Part shown: piece after piece, positions 14,001 to 26,000 of the stretch | Position numbering within the stretch: the stretch's first letter is position 1 | How the letters are laid out: every line of letters begins with the position of its first letter | Origin: Steromphala cineraria | Lineage: Eukaryota > Mollusca > Gastropoda > Trochida > Trochidae | NCBI GenBank assembly: GCA_916613615.1 | Contig: OU744730.1 | Span: 31,096,815-31,160,814, forward strand | DNA: 64,000 bases | Reading direction: 5' to 3' | Notes under the pieces: generated by a model | Databases searched by the model: none | Told to the model about the DNA's origin: nothing | What the model saw: the letters and a program-made list of their open reading frames with translations, nothing else | Made by a program: the position numbers and the translations under genes

Positions 14001-17000
14001 ATTCAAAATCATAAAATAAAATAGTTACAAAAATTAAATTTCAAGTGAAAAACTTGATGTAACATACAACACTCCATTACTGAAAAATAATGGCGCGTGA
14101 GAACAATAGGCTGACGTCACAAGTGTAATTCAAAGACCTATTGTTGTTAATTTGTGTTCGGGATTTACTTCTGAATACGGTAGAGCATTTCTAAAACGCA
14201 TTAACATTGTTTGTTTAAACTTACAGCAGCTGTCGCATGGATTTAATTTTTTACTATGTGATGAACGAAGCAATCGATGTAACAACCTTTTTTATGTACT
14301 GATGAAAATACTTGAGTAAAGAGATTATTTACATTTTTCTTCTATTTTTTTCTAATTTCCAAAGAGTTTTTACAGAAATGTTAAAAATGTTGTATACCTA
14401 TATCTGTCATTTTTATCAATGAACATTTTAATTTGTTTGATATAGACGTTGATAATCAATTGAAACTCATCAGTCTGATGTGCATTCTCTCCCCACAGAG
14501 GCAGATCACGTCCAGAAATGTTGATACAGCCTCTGTTATATTACGTCGAGTTTGTGGGATAGAATGGGAGATGCCTGATTAGAGACAATGAAAGTTAGTT
14601 GTACAATCAACGACGCTGTTCTTAAATCATAATTTTGGCTAAGAAATGATGACAAAGGCATCGTGATATGATTGTGGTGCAATTTTTTCTCCGCCAGGGG
14701 CACTGCCGGAACCCAGGGATTTCGGCGTATTAGAACAAAGGCTGTATCAACATGTTTTGACTTGATCTGCCTCTGTGGGGAGAACGTGTCTGATGTGATG
14801 GACGAACTAATCAAAGTGGCAACATCTCTTGTACTTATTCAAATATTCGAATAAAAATATTAGACAAAGAATTGTTTTTTATTTGAAAAAAAATCCAATG
14901 ATTTTGTACAGAAATGTTGAACATGTTTCCTTAAATATATCTGTGATGTCTCTGAATGAACACTAATAATGCTTTATATAGACATTTGACAATCAATTAA
15001 AACTCAACAGTGGGGCGCTTCCGTTTAAGAATATTTCAGCCAGCTGTACTTTTCCAAATGAATAGAAATTCTTGTGAATACAACGCATTCACTCCAAGCT
15101 CTAAATTCGGATTTCCTGATTCTCTTTTATCATGAATATGTTTAAAGGTAAGCAAAAGAGTGCAGAAGAGTGTTTTAATCAGGGTCTATTTCTGAACAAA
15201 AATAGATTAAGAACAAATTGTGATTTGTGATTTTGTCTTAATGATAGTTTATAAGTTAGAAGCTAAAAGCAACACAAGAATGGCGAATGGATGGCGAAAC
15301 GGGCAAGTTAGTAAGTTACTCGTATGGTAAATGTAATTGGTGGCGGTGTGTCTGACTCTGACGGTGTGGGTTCGAATCCCGCAATGGGCGCGGCCCGAAA
15401 AGGTACAAGAATCTGTACTATTGCAAATAATGTAAACAAAATATATGATACAAATTTTATGGAATTCTTTTAGAATACAGTAGTGTCAATAGGTGTTCAT
15501 GTTTTTAGTTTTTCAGGATATCCTAATCTTTCAAACAATTCTGTATGTAAAAGTGCCAAGTTTGACTAACCCGATTCCTCGATCTTCAATGGAAGCGTTT
15601 ATAGATACTTTACATATTGATCTCTAGTATGGAGATGCTGATAGTTACAATTTCAGTTTATTTTGATGACGTATTCTAATTGAAGTGAAAGCCGATCAAT
15701 GAAGTGATACTTGAAAATTCAAGCCAACAAAAGATGCCATCGAAAGTCTGAAATGAAACTTTACTATTTTCAAAACGAGAAATGGCATACAGTTGAATTT
15801 ACCACAGACATCAAAGAGACTAAGCAATAACGAACAAATGATAGCATACAAGTAAATAATGTTTTTATTGCTTTTCACTATAATGTTTGCAATGATTGCA
15901 GTCTTGAAAAAGAAAATATGTATTATATATTTTGCATATCTCTTATATATTTTGCTTATCTTTTACATTTATTTTCTATCAGTTTTATAACGTGAATGTA
16001 TTTTGTTGAAATCTAGATATTTTGCAACATAATGTTGATAGACAGATTGCAGGATTTGAATAACACGTAAAAAAACGCCTGAGTAAATTCAAAACTGAAC
16101 AAACAACTCAATACGGATTCAGAAGTTGTTAATCGGATAATTTGTATACTCTGATTTAAGAACCAGTTTGTAAACCGTTATTGCCCCTGCAATTGTAAAC
16201 GTTGCCTAGATCGATTGACTTTGATTTGCGTGAGACTTGATAGCGAACAGTCTGGGTTCAACTGTCTGTTCGATTACATGGCTTAATACATAACGTGATT
16301 AATGGTCCGGAAGGATATTTGTAGGGCGTTAGCCACATCTATAGGAAAAGCAAAGACAATGAATTAAGCTCTTCGTAAAAGACTTTGACAGACAGATTTT
16401 GCACGCAATGCATCTTGACTTAAGTTGAGAATGGTGTCTGGTTTGCTTGAAGAAACACTTAAAGTCGAAAGTTTTTGCGTACAAAAAAGTTGAATTCAAT
16501 GCTCGTTGTATTTAACACATACTAGATGAATCAAAAGTTGAACATTATAAAAACATTGTAAGAATATTTGAATTCGAATGGTCATTTACATGTGTGCCAT
16601 GGATGATGATAGCATAACTGTGTCACAATTTCACGTCAACATTCGACCAGGCCACTTCTCTTATAATAAACATTAAGTTCTTTTAACATAACTTTAAAAA
16701 ATAATCTTATCAATTTTTTTTGCATGTTGACCCACACGCTGTAATGGTATATTTAAAAAAACATAACTTTTCTTATGAATTGGTCAATCATATCTTTATA
16801 CAATAGTAAAGGTAACCGGTCGTTTTACTTAAACGATAATAAACAGAAGAACGTTTTTCTCTTAAACTTATATAGCTATAGATTAGCCATAAATTGTTAT
16901 TCTTCCCTCTGTGAGATCCTTATATAGTGAGATGGGAAGACAGTTAAAGCCTGTTAGTAATTACTTTACTTCCGATGTGAGACACACTTGTGTTTTATTC

Positions 17001-20000
17001 TGTATCATTTCTTGATGATGAAACGGATATCCAAAGATTTTAGTTAACATCGATCAAATTATTTTAAAAGTATTGTCAAAGGTGTGTTGACATCATGAGA
17101 CAATATCATTACAATCGAAACTTTATATTCTTCAGAAAACGTAATCATATAGCAATCCGAAGAACTATTTGGGTATCAAAATCAGTGCATGCAGCAAATG
17201 TAGTAATTCATTGTTTAAATGTACAAAATATATTAAGAAAATTCTTGCTCATAAAAGTGTAACTTGACTTATAATTTATTAATTTATCTTATTTGGTACT
17301 CTACTTGCTATATTGTGAATTACATTCCAATTGTACTTGGGCCAATGACCTACAAAACCGAAATATAAATGGATTGAATCGAAAAAGTCAAAACAGTGCC
17401 AAAACGTTGTGTGCCTAAAACGCAGCAAAAATTATAATCGTCACTTAATGCTATAAATGTATTGCTTACCACTTTTCAACCTGCTTGCAAATAGATGAAA
17501 GAATCCTGGCTCTGTTGCATCGAGGTAACTACAAATATCCAATATCTCAGGAATTTCACACTCTTCTGTCTTAACCACCAACATGCGTTGTTTATGAAGA
17601 CTCGTTGCAGTCAAACTCTTGAGGATATCCTGAAACTCTGGCCAGGTCTCCTCAATATACTTCTTTGATAGCACCAGCACAACACGTTCACTTAGCATCA
17701 CTGCACACAGGAGGTTCTGGGTAATACTAAGCCTCCTGTTGAATTTCTCACACAAATGGTAGGTCTTGTACTTGTAGGGTGGACTCTCCAAGCTATCCAC
17801 GGTATTCCTGACCCAGTCCACGTCAGACGGGTTGTGAGAGAAGAATATGTGGTACCTGAATAGGAATGGAGTTTTTAGTCAAAAGAGACAAATACAATGC
17901 AGAGCACTAGGCATTTGTATTACTTTATACTTCAGGGTGTAAGTCTGATATATCACCCCCATGAAGCGCATGCTGCGTTGTTATTATTTCCGCCTTGAAT
18001 TAGTGTAGTTCTAAATAATTATGAATTTTATATACGTTTAAAATTCAATAATGGCACAAGATGGCACATGGCAAATACAAAATCATTTAGAAGATTTGTG
18101 GTAACTGAACGTGGAAAGAGGTTTTAGTCCAAAAACACGACCGATTCATAACCATGAAGAGCATGAAGCATTTGCATCATCATATACCGCTGGGTATAAG
18201 TCTAACAAAGTCAAACCTTGTGAAGTATGTTGCATTCTTATGATTTATGTTTCTAAGGAAAGGGTGATATTTTCAAAACCAAATTCAATGATTTTGGTAA
18301 AGGGTAGATCTTAGATACGATTCTTTTAAGTTTTTTAAGTAAGACATAGATACAGAGAACCAATTCATCCTTTAATCTTTGCTTAACACAATATCAAATA
18401 TATTTTTTCTAAAGAGAGATGTTTGATTGTTCATTTGCATACCCCTTAAATGGAACCAATGGATTGTAAACATAAAAATAGTTGTAAATATTTAGGTAAT
18501 TTGCTTTATCCTTGAAACTACTGTTATTAAACCTCTTCTAGAACTTCTTTACCTATAGAGGTCATTAAGGGGCGGTGCTTCGAGCTGAACATCGTCCTCA
18601 ATGTCCACATAACTGTCCACACAGCTGTCCACCAGGCTGTCCTCAGCCAAGGACACGTCCTCCCTGTACAGCTGGTAGCCATTCTCACACTGGTAGTCTC
18701 CCGTCAGGTATAGGGTGTCCTCGTGTGGGGTGTCTCGTGGTATTAGGATCTGGTGGTCTGCAGAGAGAAGAGCCAATTTAAAAGAAGTTGTATCATGGAA
18801 TGAATTGAACGTTAAAGAGCCTCTCCGTGATTTACGTATCCTTTTCTTTTGCTTTGATTCGGCATTTAATTGACATTAGTCACGACATAAATTCAATAAA
18901 TTCCACATACTCATTGACAAATGGCTTCTATATTTATCTCAGTATAACTGGTATAGACTCCAGTACCTTGAAAGGCGCAAATGTTTGAATATGTTTATTG
19001 GACAGAAATCTGAAGTCGCAGTGTAGATGTATGATATAGCCCCATGCTGCTTTTCAAATAGGATAACCAATCTTCATGTTTCTTTCGTTTTAGAAGTGGT
19101 CTACTCAAAATGATCGACGTCTCTAGTCACTTAGTTTAAATTAATTCACTGTTGACATCCACCGATCAACTCATTAGACTAAACTGCACTGAAAGCATTA
19201 AACATAACTTTCATTCTTTGAAGCCAAAGACAACCAGGACATAAGTAATTGTAAATTTTGTCATTGCATCTTTTGTTATTTAACAGCTGCTTTTCACAGC
19301 ATTACAATACCATTCATGGACGAAACCCTTCCCTTCTCCGACCTGTTGTTATATATACACACAAAAATCAAAAGTGACAAAAAAAAACCCTCATAAAAAC
19401 AAAAGTAATATTTGCAAATATAATCCGATTATTTTGAGCCGTATAATGCAACATACCTGAATATGGTAACAAGACATTCTATATTCTGCATTATTCACTG
19501 TCCTTAATTAAGGCAACATCTGGTACGTTTGTTCAAAATCTAGAGTTTTGCATACCAATAAACTAATATTCAACTTATCATATTTCTATCAGTAAACAAC
19601 AGGTTTTATTCATATGTCAAAATGAATAGCTGTACGTGTTCGTTTCTTGTTCGTAAACGATTATTAAAAAATACACAATAAATAATGGAACAGCTTGATG
19701 TGCCAAAATCATGAGCAATAATACTACCATTACGTCATTTTCGTAATATTCTTCAAATAAGAGAGGTTTAAAATAATTTCTAATCTAGGTAAAATGTAAA
19801 TACACTGGGATAACCGTTTTTCTTTTTATCCGCTTTTACCGAATATCAATGTAGGACATAATTCTCCCATGATCAGATTTATGTTAACTCTCAAGCATAT
19901 CGTAAAAAGAAAGATTGAGCAAAATCAGTTCTTCTTTACTTTAATCGTTTGCATCAATATGTCTATGGATTTAATACTGACAGACCTCAAGGTCTAAGAC

Positions 20001-23000
20001 CATAGGGGTCGAATATATGTAATGTTACAACTGACCTTCACTAAATGTCCTAGACAGGCAGAGTCTTGTATAGCAGACGGACATAATAGGAACAGTTAAC
20101 ACGCTGTCAGATCAAACAGAGAGTGAGAATGGAGTTATATTAATCGTGGCTCCTTTGGTACTTTGTGTCTCCTTAACAGTTTATAGCTGAGAAGTCACAT
20201 TGATGGTCGAATGATATAAGCAAGGCATATCCATGAGATATCATTCCGCAATGTAATGTGTGACTGAGAACCCAATCACGAAACATTCAAAATGTATGCT
20301 TCAAAAGGCATAGTCACCATGAAATAAGAACACTAAACTAGTGATGGTCGAATGTTGTAAGCAAGGCATATCCAAGAGATATCATTTCATAAATCTTTAT
20401 CTGGACATGTTATGTGTAACTGAGAACACAATCATGAAACATTCATGATCAGTTGAAACCATCAAAAGGCATACTGTATTCATTTTGTAATAAGAACACA
20501 GAACCACTACTTATGTTCGCAGTTAGATATGCCATGGCCTTAGAAGGATATTGACAAGTGTGAAAAGAAAGAGCATCCCATATCAGTCAGTCAGAATGTC
20601 TCGAACATAAGAATGTACCAATAGCACAAACATCTTCAGATTCTTTAGGACAAACTGTGTCTCGTTAGAACGTGAGTTGACGGGAGACAACCAAAGCAAT
20701 GTCCTCAACACATAAAACCATCAGTGCCAATGAAGGTAGCAGGAGGCATATCCTGACACAAAGAACATTTCCGAGATCGTGCCAGGAGAAAAAGCACCCT
20801 TCATCACTTCACCAGAATACCGTGGACTTGAGTACTGTACCAAGAGCACACAGTTCTTCAGACACTCGGGAGAGAAAACATATCCTCATCACATTAAGAA
20901 ACAGTGCAAACTTAAGCAACATTAGTCCTATCCTCGACGGAACATTGCACATCCCTCCGTTGGCCTATGTTTGACTTAAATATGGAGCACAAATAACCCT
21001 CGAACACTTTAAATCGATCCAAACTTCTCAAGTTGACTGCCAAGTTGAAGAAACGTAAGTCTTGTGCCGTGTAAACATGTTGAGAAATCAGTGCCAATTA
21101 TGGTAACAGAAGCTCTGTCTCTGAAGAACTTTGACAAACTGCTGTGAAGTGAAGACCTTTTACAACTCTGTCTGGTATGTTTGACTTGACTACCGTTCAA
21201 AGAGCACAAACAAGATTGGCAGACAATTACTGGGGATGATTGAGATCTTCGGATGGGTTATTACATTGTCCCCCGCACATAAAGACTGATTGTCATCGAC
21301 TGAAAACGGTAAAAGGGTTAGCAACAATGGTGCCTCATATTGGAGGAAGACCCAAGACGTGGTGTATGCTTAATCAGGTAGCGATATTGGCTTTATTTTT
21401 GGTTTCACTTGATGTAGGAAGTCCTTGATGTTTCTTGTACCTGATTTTTGCAGTGATTGATAAGTTCAAGCTCTTTTAAGTAAGACTTGTGATTGCAAAT
21501 ATGGCCAAGCAAATATGAAAAGTGAAGTGTCAATTTGAAGTGAATTAATCAGGTTCAGAGTTATGAAGTTTATAGCCAGACTGACAATTTCTTCCCTGCC
21601 AGAATGTATAGTAGATCATTTGCGTATATATATTCATGAAATCTTATGAAAGTGAAGGGTTTTAAGTACTTTTGTAACAAGTCTGTATGTAAGTTGTTTA
21701 TGAATATACAGTACATGTTTATGTACTAACTCTTTGTAAACGTTTTCTTTATCTGTTACTAAGTATCGATGCTTTACTCTGTACATTTACTATATAAGGC
21801 ACAATTACATGATCCCTGTCATCTTGAATTTACATGAACTTTCAATTAACTTGAAATAAAACAGAGAAAAAATATGTTCTTGGTAATCAGGTATCTCGAT
21901 ATAGAACCTAATATATTCGCCAACATGGTTAGCATCATTTGCAACTCTAATGTCAAAGTCAAATATAAGGAAAGAAATATAATAATTATAACTTTTCTTA
22001 GTGGAGAAAACCACTTATCAATGTGATATATTTGTTGTTGCACCAGAACGTTGCCTTGCCAATAAGAAGTTGGAATAATTGTTCTATAGGTGATTTCACA
22101 GAAGAATTATTTTATAAAATCTTCCTTTAAAGTGAATGATGTACTAGAGGTCATTTGATCTTTGTTTGATATGTAAGAAGCTAAATACATATTATCAAAA
22201 TCATGTCAGTTCGGACATCGGAAGTCATACAGGGTAAAAACCGTCAGTGATAAAACTTACACATCTAAAATTCAAGAATACTTATGAATTGGTTGTTGAT
22301 TAAAGGGGCAGTAGCACGTTTTTTTTTGGACTATAAGGTGGTATCAGGAAAATGAAAATAAATGGTTCCAATTGAAAGACAAAAGTGCTACTGCCCCTTT
22401 AAGGAGGATGCTTATTTGATGTTTCTTTTCCTTTGTGGTTTAGGATCAGGGTGTTCAGGGTGAAACAGACAATAACATTTTGATGAATTGTCTTTATCAC
22501 ATTAAATAAGCATAACGATCATAAGTTGTTTTGAAAGCAATGCTGTAAGTCAATTGTTTAAGTGGAATCGCCTTGAAAATGGTGTATTTAAGCCAAAATA
22601 AATCAAGTAACTATGATGTCAAATCTTCCTTAATTGGTTCCCGATTTGTCGAAAGTTCCTGGCAGCTTCAGGAATCAAAGTTAATCAATACTCGTATTAT
22701 TTTGTGAAAAAAGAGATAGTTGTCCATGTTCTTTTAAAATCTATTAAGAGGAGATTTATCCAATAAAAATCAGGTTATAAAAGAACGGTGACACGCACTT
22801 CATAGGGATATTTTGACAACATTTTCTGGCATTCTAATCTTAGTTTATCCTTTCCTTAGGGAGAACGATCAGCAGCTAATGGATTTTTTTTTTTTTTTTT
22901 AATTTTTTATTTTTGTTTCTCCATCATTACAAGTCATTTATACAGTTCATTTCATAACAACAGTAGGTCAAAGAAACATTGAATATGAAATACAGGTTAA

Positions 23001-26000
23001 TAAACAATGTGAACACAAGCAGTACATAGGTATTTACACAATCACGTTTGTGGTTAGGTACAATAATAAAGTTGAGAAAAATCAGCAGTATTCAAAAAAG
23101 ATTATGACATATGGACCAGAACTTAGTGAAATCATCATATTTGCACTCTGAATACGAATTATAGCGGTCAACGAAGTACATAGTTTTAATATCTTCCTTT
23201 ATATGTTTCAAGTTTGGCAATCTTTCCCTTTGTTTCATTTTGAAAATGTTATATTTTACAACTGATGTGATGAGATTTAAAACAAAGTTTCTCTTTTCAC
23301 AATATCCTAAGATAATATTTTTGCTGGAAAATGTAATTATTGTACCGGTTTTTTCATATATCCATTTTTCTATTTCTTTCCATATACTCTTAACGAATTT
23401 ACATTCGCATAATAGATGTAATATTGATTCTACATCGGATTTGCAAAAAGAACATTTATTAGATTCTATGTATTTCATTTTCATAAGCAAATCATTTGTT
23501 GGCAGAAACCTATGAATTATACTGTATTGGAACCAGGATAGCTTAACACTGTTAAACGGTTTAAAGGATATTTTTTCAATTTTTTCCCAAGTTTCTTCCT
23601 CAATGTGTTCTTTCAGTTCATTTTGCCATTTTCCTCGGTATGTTAAAGGTTTTATAGGTTTTGATGATATCAGAATATCGTAAATTTGTCTACATCCTTT
23701 TGGATCCCCTACAATATCTTGTAATAGATAGGGTAGAATTGGTGCTTGAATTTTCTTTTCAATTTGAACTTTTATAGATTTGTAGTAGCTAATGGATTTT
23801 GCTGATTCCGGGAAACCATTCCTTTTTCTAAACGAAATAACAGTTGACAATGATTTTAAAGGGGCAGTAGCACGTTTTTTGATTATTTTATATATAAAAC
23901 ATTTCACTGATAATTGTAAGTTAATGTTAAATGTATTATTTTGACAGTGTCAAAAATCCCATTACACAAGCCAATTATCCATGATCAGAGGACAAAGTAT
24001 GAAGATTCACGTAAAATTCATTGGCGGCCATTTTTTGAGAACACCTTTAATTCATTTTGTGTAAGAAAAGGGAATCGCATGGCTAAACGTTACGTTATAT
24101 ATTTGAATTATTACTGCTTCATTTCCATTTTCCTGACATCACCTTATATTCCCCCTAAAAATGTGCTACTGCCCCTTTAAAGGAGACGGCCCTTCTTCTA
24201 CCGCCTGTTAAGTTAAGATATATCTGTAAAGGAAATCTTTTTACTTACTGGTTAACTTCATATTTCTGCTTTAAAAACAGCAGAAGTTTCACATTAACCT
24301 ACATTTCAAGTCCTCATTAATTGTAGTTTCGATTCATGGATATATGCTACTCACCGTCATCCATTGCTAAAGCCGTCGTCCTGGCTTTAAGTTCCTTGTT
24401 GTAGACATTGCGACAGTCTGTAAGCAAATAAGAAATGAATGAGGGAAATAACGTCTATCAGTGTGTATAAATAGAGGATACTAAGGGACCTATCATTTAA
24501 TACTATTTTTATTAAACGAGCGAAAGCGAGTTTGATACACAACCATTCACGAGTTTAATAAAAATAGTATATAATGGAAGGGTGTTCAGTATTCTGTTTA
24601 TGACTTGCCCTAAAAACCAAGCAAACTTGACGACAATGCGATTAAATATCCTTTCCGCAACTCGGCAGCCATTGTAAGTTTGCTTTTACAATGTGACGTC
24701 ATGCTTGCTTTATGGTATTACACTAGTTGGATGTTGCCGGATAAATATTACACTGCGATATCTTACGAGTAATAAAGTGATGTTTTGTATATGATGGTAA
24801 TTTGCAAAGTTAATATACCAACATGATCATATCAAGAAAGAATCCTAGGTCTTCTTGTTGAGTCAGATACTCTACCAATTCATCAAAAGGGATAACCTAT
24901 TACCGAATACATTAGGATTAGGTATGTATCTCTTTCTTTCAAGTAAAACAATATTTACCAAGGTGGAATTTCTGAAATAGATAACAACCTTTCATAATCA
25001 GAAATTATCAAATTATTGATAAAAACGCAAAATAAGTTTAGACAGTAGTTTTTGTAAGAGGTCAAACATCTGCCATTTATCAATAAAAAAATCGTATATG
25101 TTATAAAAGTGATCTCTTGACATACTTTAACACGGATGTAGAAAAATCAAGTCGATACATATCTTAATTTAACCAACTACATGTTCAGAAGATTGAATAC
25201 TGACACAGAAAATCTTAATTATGATGTACTATTCCACAAGTAATGACTCGGCCAAAATTATTAATGCAGATGTCTAACTTTGACATACATCACATGGCAC
25301 ACATTATTTACCAATGTTTGACCCAATTAGTTAATGTAACCATTACATAACTCCCGACAACCACAATTAATAATATAATATACGCGTAACACGCGGATAC
25401 ATACAAATACTGGCCTTTACAACTAGGGCTCGAGAAATCAATAATTTACGCAGAAACTCAATTTCACAGGAGTTTATGAAAATCCAACAAATGGCCATGT
25501 ACACGCGTTTTTATTCCGGTTACACAAGCCTTAGCAAGTATCAAAATACAGTGGCATTGTTAACAAGCTATTCAAGATATTTAAGCTATGTCCGGACCAA
25601 ATACTCGTTTATCTAGAACCGAATGCCCCCATGCTTCACACCATACCACCCCTAGGGCTTTTCGTAAGGCAATTCTTTCCTAAGAAGTCTTGAATATTAT
25701 TAAAAACAAGATATACCTAATGAAAAGTAAAAACAAGACATAAATAAAAAAACGTGTCTTGGTATCTATGTTAATAAATATTCTTTGTTCATTTATAAGC
25801 AGGGCTTTGAAGTAAACACAGAGTCCTGTCATTAAGGAGGTTGAGAACACGAAAGAGTGAGGTAAATGCTGGAATTGCATATCAGTTTCTTTTTAGAGGT
25901 TTGCAGGACCATTTGACCTAGACCTCATGGAGTGGTAATTTCTTACAGATTTTACTGATGAGTTGTCCCAGGGCTTATTCAGCGTAAAGCATCCAACATT

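Noticed and set aside
23860..24176. MITE interpreted as inserted inside the LINE reading frame
   Set aside because: The 14-bp direct repeat places the LINE end at 23786, so the MITE lies outside it. The open frame into the MITE is by chance.
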